Below, piece after piece: positions 11,585-21,783 of a stretch of 64,000 nucleotides of DNA. Location: NCBI RefSeq assembly GCF_010093595.1, contig NW_022985438.1:124001-188000 (forward strand). Direction: 5' to 3'. Both the position numbers and the translations under genes were made by a program. The notes beneath the pieces were generated by a model, which was given only the letters and a program-made list of their open reading frames with translations, was not told where the DNA came from and made no database searches. The DNA is from Mytilinidion resinicola (taxonomy: Eukaryota; Ascomycota; Dothideomycetes; Mytilinidiales; Mytilinidiaceae). How positions within the stretch are numbered: the stretch's first letter is position 1; every line of letters begins with the position of its first letter.

Positions 11585-13189
11585 ATGGCTCGCAAGCGGT
11601 CAGCAGCCCCAGAGCAGCAGACACTGCCCTCAGGGGGTGCAGCCAGTCCCAGAGCTCCTCCTGCAGAGCACATGGCAGCGCCGTCCAGCCCGTCTACCAC
11701 CACCACGCTCTCTCACCCTTCTCCCAGCACCGCTTCTTCCCGCACTTCACATTCCCGCTCCATGTCGTCTGCCGACGTTGTTAGAGATGGCAAGCGCCTC
11801 TCGCTCAACTTTCCCATAACGCCCGCTGCAGGCAGCACGTCGCCTTCGCGCTCACGACCGCAATCTTGGGTTGCCACCCCCATTACTTCCCCTGAAATCG
11901 TGCCCTCTCCGACCGAGGGCAGTTTCCTCACCGTCCTCGCCGCTCAGGAGCGCCGCGTGCTCGAGCTGAAGGAAGAGCTCAACAAGGCCGAGCGGGACCT
12001 CGTCGACCTTAAAAAACAATGGACAAGGCATGAAGGCCTCAAGCAGCGTAACGATGTCCGCCGTGTTCAGCAACTACAACCACTGAACACCGGCCTCGCA
12101 AACATAACTACCGACGACGACGACCAAGACGGCTCGTCGGCGTGGATGCAGAAAGAAATGGAGCGAAGAAAGGCCCTTCTTAGCAACACAAAGACGTCTC
12201 AACGAAAAGTCTTCAGCGGCTCCCGCCATACTCGAACGTTATCGTTACTATCACCTGATAAGCTCACGTACTCTCCCTCCTTCCCCCAACCTGCCGATGT
12301 TCGCCAATCTCTCGACGAGACGCTTAAGCGCCAACCATTGACACGCACCTCCACCACCCCCGACATCGCCACCACTATCGCAAACTCGATCAAAGACGAA
12401 CGCTACGATCTATCAAGTATACAACGAGACATTCTGCTACAGACAGGCAAACGAGTCGCTATCGACTTAAAAGATGGCTTGATGACCTTCCTCGAGGATC
12501 TACGCCAAGCCACCGTCGGCGACGAAGCCGTCCAGCAGCCGGATGATATCGAAGGCCGTCCGAACGCCAAACGACAAAGCAGCAAGGCAAGTCTCAAGAG
12601 CGGCCGTCCGTCCCTAAACCGCAATGCAAGCCTATCCAACAAGCATAGCGGCGAGGAAGCCAACCTCATAGACATCAGCGAGTCGTTCTGGAAAGAGAAC
12701 GGCTTAGACGAGCCAAAGTCAGTGGCCAGCACACAAGTCAAGAAGGGTGCCAAAAAGACTCCCCAGACGCCGCAAAAGTCTTCCCAGAAAATCAATGACA
12801 ATTTCGAAGATAGCTGGGACACGTGGGACACACCCAATGAGCAGCACACCACCGGATCCAGTAACGAGTCCGATTCGGAGGACTCAGCACGAAGCAGCCC
12901 CAGGACCAGCACAAGGTACTATTACCTCCCCCGAACTGTATGATATTGTTCACTGACTTCTTCCAGTTCGACCGGCCTCGGTGTAGCAACACCCGACACC
13001 ATGTCTAACCGTAACTCCATCCCCTGGCCTGACCTCGTCAAGCTCTCCCCAAACAACCTGAAACGAACAGCATCCCACCTCATGAAAGAGTGGGAGAAGA
13101 GCCTTACGCCCCCGGCCGAGTCTCGCGAGGCCAGCCATGCGAGCGGCGATTACGTTGGGCGATCAGCTTCTCCGGTACGGAAAGCATAA
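11585..13189 (+). CDS. DUF4048-type fungal protein
   Basis: Two exons, 11585-12915 and 12967-13189, with a GTACTA...TTCCAG intron, give 517 aa. The sequence matches what I remember of the fungal DUF4048 family, whose function is unknown. The centre has FLTVLAAQ followed by a coiled coil (QERRVLELKEELNKAERD, DLKKQW). Much of the rest is Ser/Thr/Pro-rich and probably disordered, including TRTLSLLSPDKL and SLDETLKRQPLTRTSTTP. A second helical part contains LQTGKRVAIDLKDGLMTF and a C-terminal motif FWKENGLDE. After the intron the protein ends with IPWPDLVKLSPNNLKRTA and an SASPVRKA tail. The frame is open upstream to 10847; I chose MARKRSAAPEQQ because the upstream translation is low-complexity. 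It might be a cytoskeleton- or vesicle-associated protein, but that is a guess from the coiled coil only. Confidence 0.8.
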
Positions 13190-13776
13190 CGTGCGACGAC
13201 GACATAGATGAGACGAGACAAGACACGCATTTCGTATGTTTTTACTTCAAAAGCACTTTTGCTTCCAAAAGCAATTTAAAAGGCTTAGACTTGGTGGTTT
13301 GTGGAGCGGAGTGATGTGGCGATTTGTCTGTAAATACTAGACGATCAATGCTGCTTTCTTGTGCATATCCCTTGGGTAATGGAGTGATGGACTGGATGGG
13401 GGCATGTTGACAATCAACAACGAATGAAAGAATAACTACACTATGTTCTTGCCTGTGCATTTGTGACCTCCACGCTTCGATTGCTTCATTTTTCTTTCCC
13501 ACTCTAGAGTGAACATCAACTTCAATTGCGCAGCTTTCAAGCTCTCTAGCCTACTGTCCACAGATGATAGTGAATAGATATATCAATCACTGTACGTAGG
13601 TGTGAGCAGGAGCAATCATCACAAAACGCTGTTGCTCGTGCCAATCATCTGGATTGAACCCTTCGAAGAACGCCAAGCATCCCGCCCGGCAACCTCCGCT
13701 TCCGCAAAAAAGTTCCCGAGCCTCAACCTCGACAACCATTACCATCACAGGCTCTCCCTTCGCACATTACTACATC
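13190..13776. other. Intergenic stretch upstream of TIM22
   Basis: 3' flank of the DUF4048 gene and promoter of TIM22. CT-rich runs near 13720-13770 (CTCTCCCTTCGCAC) are typical of filamentous fungal core promoters. No gene seen. Confidence 0.5.
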
Positions 13777-14493
13777 ATGGCTTTCCCAGGCGGCATGGGC
13801 ATGCCCGGCATGAACAATGACACCGCAGGGATGTCCGAGCAGGAGAAACAGATGGTCAAATACGTACGCCGCGCGCCCCTCCCTCTCATCTCCAACCAGA
13901 GAACGACCATGCTAACAGCGCTAATGGGATTAGATGCAAATGGGCATGGAAAGCTGCGCCGGCAAGACCGTCATGTCCGGCGTCATGGGCGCGGGACTGG
14001 GGGGTATGTTTGGGCTGTTCATGAGTAGTGTACGTTCCTCTCTCTTCTATCCCATCTCCGCTCTACCACCCCAGCCCCTCCCTCCTCTCAATCCTTCATG
14101 GACCCAAAGTCGCACTGTGCCAACATTCATTCCATGCAGATGCGCTACGACACCCCCTACACGGCCCAAGGCGCCGAAATCGCCGCCCTCCCCTTCAAGC
14201 AGCAGCTGCGCGCCGGCATGCGCGAAATGGGGCGGGCATCCTACAGCTCCGCCAAAAACTTCGGGAAAGTGGGCGCGATCTTCAGCGGCACCGAGTGCGT
14301 GATCGAGGGCTTCCGGGCAAAGAGCGATTTGTATAATGGCGTCGCGGCGGGGTGTATCACGGGCGGGGCGCTGGCGGCGGCGGCGGGACCGCAGGCGGCG
14401 GCCGTGGGGTGTGCAGGGTTTGCGGTCTTCAGCGCGGCGATTGATGCGTATATGCGCATGCCGGAGGATGAGAAGAGTAGGCCGATTGCGTAG
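13777..14493 (+). CDS. TIM22: Mitochondrial inner-membrane translocase subunit Tim22
   Basis: Channel-forming subunit of the TIM22 complex, which inserts carrier proteins and other polytopic proteins into the mitochondrial inner membrane. Three exons (13777-13863, 13934-14029, 14140-14493) with GTACGC and GTACGT donors give 178 aa, the usual length. The Tim17/Tim22/Tim23 fold is recognisable: [20 protein letters not shown] (first membrane segment), the loop with DTPYTAQG and [35 protein letters not shown] (second segment), [19 protein letters not shown] (the family's R-x-K-x-D-x-x-N-x-x-x-A-G motif), and a Gly/Ala-rich last segment. The cysteines in MESCAG and GTECVI, conserved in Tim22, are both present. 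The Met/Gly-rich N-terminus ([12 protein letters not shown]) is usual in filamentous fungi. Confidence 0.96.
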
Positions 14494-16107
14494 ATCGGGA
14501 GGGGAGAGAGAAGGAAGGGCGTTTTGGTTGGGGAGGGGCATTGCATTGGGCGGCGTTTAGACATGGGATGTGCAAGATTTTGGAATAATTGGCTGGCTGT
14601 AGAACCATTGTATATTATACGACATAAGGAATCTCGACCTTGTAAGATGGTGGATGGAATTTTTTCTCGGATGAGTTGCAGATGGAGAGCCTCTACTCAG
14701 ATCGATCACCACTCAGACTTCTCAAAGATCACGATAAAGAGAGTATCAAGATTCATTGATACATTTCATCTACAAATTATTTACACTAATGAGCCCGTAG
14801 CTCTTAAGTCACAGGTAGAACAAGACTCCACGCTTCGTCACTAGCAGAACGTCGTACTATCAGGCACCGGGGAGTACTCAAAGACACTCCACTTCAAGTC
14901 CACGTAGTCGATCTGCCCAAACAGGAGCGAGTGTTACTGGCTCTATCGCTCAACTAGCCGCAACTTCTAGCGAAAGCGGCCATAGTTGTGTGAATAGAAG
15001 GAGGATCAAGAGATGCTTCTTTCCTTACGCTGTTCTCGGAGACCTTCACAAAGCCTTGTTAAAGGGTGGCCAGGTGTCGTGGGAATTTTCCAGAGCAAGT
15101 TTGGGGGCAGAAGGGGGGCATGGGCGGGTCCGGAGGGATCGAAAGACCTCGGAGAGGCTCAGAGGGGGAGAACTGGGTGCTTTTCGGTCAGATATAAGGT
15201 TCCGGGAGTGTTGATGTGAAGAGGTTGTCGTAGTGAGTCTCAGGAGAATTAGGAAGGGGGAGGGATATGTGAGGTTCTGTCAGGCCAACATGGAGGTGAT
15301 GAGGACGAGCAGTGTGTCGTTCGAAAGGTCATCGTGGTGAGGCTTAAGAATTACGACGAGGAGGTAACGAGAATCATCCGGCGACTACTGGGTCGATGAA
15401 TTCGGCGACGAGGGCGAGTATGAGCGCGGACGTGTAGTGGACCTAGAGTTAGTAAGAGCGAGGGATCTGATGAGAGCGCTTCGGCTACTGTACGGTCAGG
15501 GGAGATGGTGAACAGGTAATCTGAATAGTAGCACTTAGGATTGTTCGAGGTAATCCAAGGCAGTTTTGGATAGGTTAGTCTATTTACTCTTAGTAGTCGC
15601 GCGGGGCATGGCAAAGGTGGCACTCTAATTCCACAACAAGCTGCCGCAGGTGCGCGTGTATGCCACTGCTCGGGGTGCTTTGATGCAGTTTCAAGAATTC
15701 GAACTAGATGAAAGCTCTTCACATTGGACTATGTGGAAACTCGTTGTACACACGAGAAAGAGTGCTTGATGAGTGTGCGACCTTTTTCATGTTCAGCGTG
15801 GAAGTGGATATGAAGACTTTGATATTTAGCAGCGAGAGCGTGGACATAGATTAGGCTGGTACCTAGGCTGAAAAATTGCAGTATGGAAAGCAGACCTAGA
15901 ATCTATTGTAGCCATTTGAACGCTACCATGTATCTTGCTTCACTGATAATATATTTTGCGAATCGTGGTAGTATAGCAGTCCCAAACATCAGAGGACTCC
16001 TCCGGCCAACCCAAAAGCTCCTCCTATTCGTTATGTTCTTTCGGGGTCCACGGCTTCCCATTGACTCTTCCGATTAGGTCTTGGTTCTTGAGAGACCAAC
16101 GATAATT
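14494..16107. other. Intergenic stretch, no supported gene
   Basis: Frames here are short, Arg/Gly-rich or low-complexity, with no recognised motif. It lies between the 3' end of TIM22 and the 3' end of the interrupted LPSEIR gene. Confidence 0.45.
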
Positions 16108-16923
16108 TCAGTAATCAACATGCCGAGATGGCGCATCCCTCCTAGGGTCGCAGTCATATATCCTTTTATGCATTGCAGTCGGTTCAATCAGCGTGATATT
16201 AACGACCCGACCTTTCCCAACAACCCCAAGCTCTCTCAGCCGAATGACGTTTTCGGCGAACATACGGAAGAGAGACCGGCGGTACAGCTCACCCTGTTCG
16301 TAGTGCGCTAGAGTTATTGACGATGGCCCGACCATGATCTCGACGCGTAGCTGCTTGGATAGCCCTCAGCACGTGTCTGCAAGCCCTGGGACACCATCTT
16401 CGCCCTCAAGGGCTTTAGAAAGCGACCCGAAGTATGTATTGTGGAGGTTCAAGACCTCAACGCGCCGGACCATAGCGCGCTGAGCGGGCGACAATCGACT
16501 CATGAAAAGGCAGAAATTGGAAATGGCCGTGGCGGGTCCGCAGAATGGATCAGGAGCGCGGAAGATGAGTGTGTTGAGTTTGAGAGCGAGATGTCGGGTT
16601 TCGTGCGCGAGGGAATGGTTGACATAGTTGAGAGAGAGGTTCAGAGAGCTATAGGAGGTGTCCTGACCGGAAGGCAGAATCCCTGGGGATCGAATTACTG
16701 TCTTTCCATTGAATTCGTCGTAGTATAGGCATCTCGATGGCGCTGTAAACACGTAGCCATAAATCATGTTACGGATTTCGCTAGGAAGCTCGAAGAAAGG
16801 CAAAGTTGGGCGCGATGCCACATCGTCGGTAGGAATGTCAGCGGTCTTTAGATCGGGTGGGTCCGCTTGGCCGTGAGGATCTTGGTGGAGGATCTTGGTG
16901 AAGGAAAAGGTCGGTTGATACAC
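16108..16923 (-). pseudogene. Interrupted LPxEIR-type F-box-like protein, copy 1
   Basis: Same family as the gene at 17182-18051. The N-terminal part has FFELPSEIRNMIYGYVF, the signature of a large group of fungal proteins that resemble F-box domains and often carry DUF7730-like tails. The sequence then runs through CLYYDEFNG, LNLSLNYVNHSLAHETRHLAL and SNFCLFMSRLSPAQRAMV, which match the neighbour closely. A TGA stop interrupts the frame at 16368-16366, after GVPGLADTC. The same frame continues downstream with VEIMVGPSS and FRMFAENVIRLRELGVVG, which again match the neighbour (VRKFATNVTSLRSRGLIG). No in-frame ATG precedes the LPSEIR motif; the open frame begins at a GTG around 16923, so an upstream exon or a lost start is likely. 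I infer a tandem paralog that has lost function. Confidence 0.65.
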
Positions 16924-17181
16924 CCATAATGAAGCTCACTAGAAGTCAGCGAGTTCGTCGTGCACGCAAAGTTAGACGAGAGAGTCGAGGTCGTGGCGCC
17001 GGATGTGCTGAACAGAGACTGCCGATTGACACAAGAGAGAATGCGTTGCGCGCGCGACGTGTCTTTAGATCCGAAATTGCTAACCAGTTGTACCTGGAAG
17101 TATCAACCAAGGTTCATCCAAGATACTAGTTATGCTTACTTGAACCAAGGTTCGGCAGTATCATCAATCTAGGTACACTAC

Positions 17182-18051
17182 TTATTTGGGCTCCACCTTT
17201 TGCCGTTCATCAATCCAATGAGATTCGTTCTCTAACCACCACTTACAGTTCGGGCAACCCTCCCCATCCTTCTCAACACTTTCATCGTATTCCATTCGTT
17301 CGAAATCAGACGGCTCATCGAAGACGATATGGACGCACTCGTTACCCAAAACGACATGGTTATTGCATTCGTGGTGCCCAATAAGACCACGACTACGAAG
17401 ACTGGTGACGTTTGTGGCAAATTTGCGGACACCTTCTAAGCGTTCACTGTCGTCTCCGCTGCCAGTGTGTGCGAAATCGGATAGCGCAATAATGATGCGG
17501 ACCCTTATGTTGGCCAACCCATGACAAGTCTCCAAGATCCCAGGAACGCCATAGGCACCGTCGAAACCACAAGATAGCTCATCGAAATCTGTCCGGCGAA
17601 AGGACAGGATATCGCAAACTTCCACGCAGCGCACCATGGTGCGTTGCGAAGGAGAGAGGCGTTTCATAAAGAGGCAGAATCGGGACATTGAGCTCGCTCG
17701 ACCCGAGTCTACGGGAAAGGCGCCGAAACTAAAGCAGGACTAATCAGATGAAGTTCGCAAATGGATGAAATGGTTATGCACATATAGAAAATCTGAAGTT
17801 TACGTACTAAGCCAATTGAGCTTAAGGGCGAGATCTTGGGTCTCATCTCGGAAGGCACGGCATACATAGTTTATAGAGAGGTCAAGAGGGACATAGTTGA
17901 CGCTGTGGGTACTCATCTGGCTGTTGAATTCGTCGTAATGTAAACCCCACGGACAAGGCAATACCCGAGCGTATATCATGTCTCGAAGCTCTCGCGGGAG
18001 TCGGGAAAGAGGCGAGTAGGCCGTCGCTTCGTAGTCCCTAAAATCGACCAT
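17182..18051 (-). CDS. LPxELR-type F-box-like protein, copy 2
   Basis: Two exons, 18051-17804 and 17728-17182, give 264 aa. The intron donor is GTAAAC; the stronger-looking GTACGT three bases upstream would break the frame, and comparison with copy 1 supports the choice. The protein starts MVDFRDYEATAYSPLSRLPR, with LPRELRDMIYARVL near residue 18, then GLHYDEFNSQM, LDLSINYVCRAFRDETQDLA and MSRFCLFMKRLSPSQRTMVR. The C-terminus has a cysteine pair (GCPNCKWWLE). Function is unknown; the family is usually annotated as F-box-like, so a role in substrate choice for ubiquitin ligases is possible but not shown. It lies head-to-tail with copy 1, about 260 bp away, which suggests a tandem duplication. 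Confidence 0.7.
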
Positions 18052-18513
18052 GTCATCAGAAATCCAGGCGCCAGGGGTTTTGAGGATTGCGAAGTATATA
18101 GACTCCAGCGATGCTCTCGTGTTTTGCCCGGAGAGAATTCCAGAAACCCGTTAGCAGGTTTGACCCACACTGTGCGTTTGAGTCGACTCAGAATTCATAC
18201 TCGGTGATGAGCTCATTTAACGAGGTTTATTGCCATGATTATAACCGGGATCTCGAAGAGAACCATCCATAGAGAAGCTATGAAGGAGGCATAGAAGGAG
18301 CTCAATGATTACGAACAAAGATCTAGAAAAGTAGCAATAGAGAGCAAGAATAGTACTCTAGTATTTGTAATTGCTGAGTTCGTTTGTCCTGTGCCGCGGT
18401 ATCTCCATACTCTTTACCCTAACCTGGACGGCATCTTGCCAAACAAGCTGCTCCAAAGAAATAATACTTGTCAAAGAAACCAAACGGAAAGAGAACCATT
18501 GTAACAATCAATA
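18052..18513. other. Short intergenic stretch
   Basis: Promoter region of LPxELR copy 2 and 3' flank of the next gene on the same strand. AT-rich patches, no gene seen. Confidence 0.5.
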
Positions 18514-19428
18514 TCAAGCAACCTCGTGAAATGTATCATTAGCTGATGTCACAGCTACGCCGCAGTCCGTAGAAGCCGCCACAATATCAATAGCATGCCT
18601 TGCCTGATCAAGCGATATATCCCACCTCTTAGCAAGCTTCTCTTCGCTATTCTTAAGAATGCAAAGCATCATATGCAATCGAAGAAACTTGTTTCCGTAG
18701 CAGCACCCATCGTGTAGAAGCGTGATTTGCTTGACATTAGAGGGTTCCGTAAGCCCGCGCCAAATGGCCGACTTCAAGTTCTTCATTTGGATTTCAAATC
18801 TGAGCGAGCTCGCGGGGATGTACGAGTAGGCTCGCACGTCTTCGATAGAGGCGGGCTCGACAGTGCTGCTAATGATGGCGCTCTCCTGTGGGTGCGCGCG
18901 GAGCTTGCTGATACTGATAGTGAGCTGCTCCAACGGCAGTTCCATGAGCCGGGGGTCCATGCAGTTCAGAATTTTGGGTGCAATAGACAGGTTGAGGGTG
19001 ATGGTGACGTAACGGAGATTAACTCGAAGCGGTTCGCGGAGTAGAAAGATGCGATCTAGGAGGGGCTCGACTAGGTTGGAAATGTGGAAGGATGTTCGCG
19101 AGTAGGCAACTGCCCATGCTTCTGCTTTGATTTGACGGCATGTGAGAAGCAGTGACAGGCGTAGGGAGGCTTTGTCGGAGGGGTCAGGGAGCTCTGGGCC
19201 TCGATAGTGCGTGGGAATGAACGCGAATTCGTAGATGCAGAGGCGTAGCTCAGCAGGGAGGGAGAGGAGCAGTGATGAAGGAAAAACATTTGAAGCCTCT
19301 ACTAAATTCATATCGTAGGATCTTGCTAGAGGGTAGCATGAACGGGATGGATGGCGTTGGCGTTGGTGTTGAGGCACCGACACGGCTCCACGAAAGTTTG
19401 CACACGGTCTCGGCTCCAGTTGCTGCAT
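18514..19428 (-). CDS. LPxELR-type F-box-like protein, third member
   Basis: Single-exon frame of 304 aa from the ATG at 19428. The ATG at 19311 (MNLVEASNVFPSS) is the likelier start because the 39 residues before it look like leader sequence; that gives 265 aa. The signature is LSLPAELRLCIYEFAFI, followed by LRLSLLLTCRQIKAEAWAVA, a pattern common in this fungal family (a small-residue or Leu-rich stretch, then L-x-x-x-C-R-x-x-x-x-E). The remainder has repeated hydrophobic strands (LRYVTITLNLS, LPLEQLTISISKL). It shares the domain with the two neighbours on the same strand but is much more diverged from them than they are from each other. Function unknown. Confidence 0.75.
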   Translation of the reverse strand: MQQLEPRPCANFRGAVSVPQHQRQRHPSRSCYPLARSYDMNLVEASNVFPSSLLLSLPAELRLCIYEFAFIPTHYRGPELPDPSDKASLRLSLLLTCRQIKAEAWAVAYSRTSFHISNLVEPLLDRIFLLREPLRVNLRYVTITLNLSIAPKILNCMDPRLMELPLEQLTISISKLRAHPQESAIISSTVEPASIEDVRAYSYIPASSLRFEIQMKNLKSAIWRGLTEPSNVKQITLLHDGCCYGNKFLRLHMMLCILKNSEEKLAKRWDISLDQARHAIDIVAASTDCGVAVTSANDTFHEVA

Positions 19429-20379
19429 TCACAAAGGGCAAGATCTCACGAGGCCAAGCTTAACACCCTTGTACCACCCGAGGCAAATTCATAGGAGGTA
19501 CAGTATGGGGCAGGCATCGAGTGCATGCTAACGCATTCGAATGATATTCCATGTCTAGCCTACTCACCATATCACCCTTTCGTGAAGAACACTTTTAGAT
19601 GCTGGAAACCAATTTCCTTTTTGCAATGCCAGAGCGCCCGCCAAATAGGTAATCATTTCAGTCTCATTCAGTTCTGACAGCGTCTTCCTGATCGTAGCCT
19701 ACATATCCTCTTCAACGCTTCTCTCGTCTAGCATTTTGGCGTCCCCGTACTCTCTTCCCGCTACGCATGCCCTCTCGATATCTAGCGTGTTCTCGATATT
19801 CTCCAACGGATGCTTCTCGGCTGACTGGGCTTTGCTCATGCTGCCGCAGGAACAACGAAAGAGGAGAAAATGAGAGAAGGAAGAGCTTCATGTTGGACTT
19901 CAATACAGGATGGAGATACCGACGAATTGAGACGTAGTTTGCAAGCTGGACAGCTCGACGTCACGTAGTATTTGTATCTTATTCGGACCTGTCGATATTT
20001 TCAATATATGCATGATGCTGTGCAGCCATATTCGATGGACGCGTTGGGACGAGCCTCTATCGCATGCTCATTCATTAGAAACATCAGGCAGCTACCGTAA
20101 TAGATAATGCGAGATTGAAGTCTTGGTTATCAGAGCTCTGCAAGGTTTAGTTTTCGGAAAGGCGTTTCAGCAGCTCACTCTATACCTAGCTCGTGATCTT
20201 CGTAGGGATGCTCGTACACTAACAACATGCTGCATGAGTGGCTGTGCAGAATCGGCCATACATTACCTGGTACTTTTTCTCGCCAACTACATCCTCTCAA
20301 CCACAGCGAGAAAACAGCGAGCAGAGTCGAAATGTTAGCTCAATAACACCCAACTCATATACTAGCGGCTACCCATATC
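19429..20379. other. Divergent intergenic region before the Zn2Cys6 gene
   Basis: Separates a minus-strand gene from a plus-strand gene. A short minus-strand frame at 19903-19712 begins with a hydrophobic MKLFLLSFSPLSLFL-like stretch, but the rest is Arg-rich and nothing else supports it as a gene. Confidence 0.45.
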
Positions 20380-21465
20380 ATGCCAAACGGCTCTCGGAAC
20401 TTCCACCACAAGTCTCACAAGGGTTGCAAACGATGCAAGACCCGACGTGTGAAATGCAACAAGCAAGCTCCGGTTTGCGCGAATTGTCGTCGACGGAATG
20501 AAGACTGCGAATATGAAATACCCCCTCCGAATCCTGCGGCTATCACCGTATTCGCACTACCCGCGGCCCAATTGGGAGATATAACCTCGTTTATAAGCGT
20601 ATCATTCTTGAGCAATGTCATAGTCGGATGTGTTCCTGCTTCTAGACCCGAGAGAGCACTATGGTGCGCAGCTTTTGGAGAAGCCCTGGCCGGTTGCCAG
20701 TATCTGCAGCATACTATGCTCTCCATACACACCTTACACGTCGGACCTCGACTCTCGAAGGACGCCTTCTCCGAGGCCACAAACCTCGCCCACCACCACC
20801 ATATCATGGCATCCAATGCGTTCACCCACATGGCACCCGTAGTCAACGAGCAGAATTGGCTTGCAGTCTTCATTTTTGGGATATCGGTCATCATCTTCCG
20901 ATTCGCGACCCAGCAATATTGTCCCGACCATCTCTTCGACTACCTAGAAATGCTGCAAGTGCTACGCATATCTAGTAACATTGCCAGGTCGGTCTCGTCA
21001 TATCTATTCAGAAGCGAAATGTGGCCATTTATCCGAGATCGCGCTTCGTTGCAGCTCATATGCCAATCCGACGACATTGGTATGCAGCAGGCCATCGAGA
21101 ATCTTGAAGGCATCGTCAGTAACTATCGACCCCGTTCTGAAAATCGCAGAAAGGCAACCCCTGCTGCCTTTGAGGCTTTCAAGACCTGGGTCATTACGTG
21201 TCATGGTTATCCAAGTGTGTGGCGTCATTACATTGACTGGCCAGCGACCATCCAGACGGAGTTTCTAAATGATATACGAGAGGAGGAGGATGTACCCTTG
21301 TTGCTGTTGATATACTGGTGTGCCATCATGTATCGTGGGCCTCGGCGGTGGTTTATGGAAGTGTGGCTGCGTCGGACAGCAACGGTTGTGGTGAAAAAGT
21401 TGGACGGGGACTGGAATCAGGCGCTGGTGTGGCCATTAGAAACTCTTCAAATCATACATCAATAG
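20380..21465 (+). CDS. Zn2Cys6 fungal transcription factor
   Basis: DNA-binding regulator of the Gal4 class, 361 aa in one exon. The binuclear zinc cluster is at residues 13-45 with all six cysteines in the right spacing: HKGCKRCKTRRVKCNKQ, then CANC and a final C in RRRNEDC. The basic residues between Cys2 and Cys3 (KTRRVK) are as expected for DNA contact. The N-terminal position and the HKGCKRCK start resemble the Upc2/Ecm22-like group that carries a short C-terminal activation or ligand domain. The middle region (LHHTMLSIH-like, NWLAVFIFGISVIIF, FRSEMWPFIRDR) is consistent with the fungal-specific domain. Near the C-terminus, VPLLLLIYWCAIMYRGPRRW resembles the end of that domain. Targets cannot be told from the sequence; no metabolic cluster is adjacent. 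Confidence 0.88.
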   Translation: MPNGSRNFHHKSHKGCKRCKTRRVKCNKQAPVCANCRRRNEDCEYEIPPPNPAAITVFALPAAQLGDITSFISVSFLSNVIVGCVPASRPERALWCAAFGEALAGCQYLQHTMLSIHTLHVGPRLSKDAFSEATNLAHHHHIMASNAFTHMAPVVNEQNWLAVFIFGISVIIFRFATQQYCPDHLFDYLEMLQVLRISSNIARSVSSYLFRSEMWPFIRDRASLQLICQSDDIGMQQAIENLEGIVSNYRPRSENRRKATPAAFEAFKTWVITCHGYPSVWRHYIDWPATIQTEFLNDIREEEDVPLLLLIYWCAIMYRGPRRWFMEVWLRRTATVVVKKLDGDWNQALVWPLETLQIIHQ

Positions 21466-21783
21466 TTCTCTGCTCGTTTTCATTCCATCGCTGGGAGATG
21501 CTCAAATGAAGAGAATTGCGGATGGTGAATGCGTAAGAAGTCTCTAAGCTTCCGCTCCTAATTCTGCCGTAGAAGTAGTACCACTCGAGGGAAACGTTAG
21601 TAACTATGATCTGCAGTGAAATACAAATGCCTTCGACAGGAGAGTGGTGTTGATGATAGATCTCGGAGGTGTCGAAGGGGTGTCCGCAACCGCCAAGAGT
21701 TTGCCGTGTTTGCACTTCGAAAGATTTCCAGCACTTTATCCATCCTACTGCGACTCCGTCACATCTCCCCCAGGTCGCGCAAG
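21466..21783. other. Short intergenic stretch
   Basis: 3' flank of the Zn2Cys6 gene and promoter of the next gene in the same direction. Nothing else seen. Confidence 0.5.

Noticed and set aside
17801..17808. GTACGT donor in LPxELR copy 2
   Set aside because: Looks stronger than GTAAAC four bases downstream on the minus strand, but would put the next exon out of frame and break alignment with copy 1.
19712..19903. Small minus-strand frame starting with a hydrophobic stretch
   Set aside because: After the first 15 residues the sequence is Arg-rich and low in complexity; there is no Cys pattern and no promoter or intron evidence.
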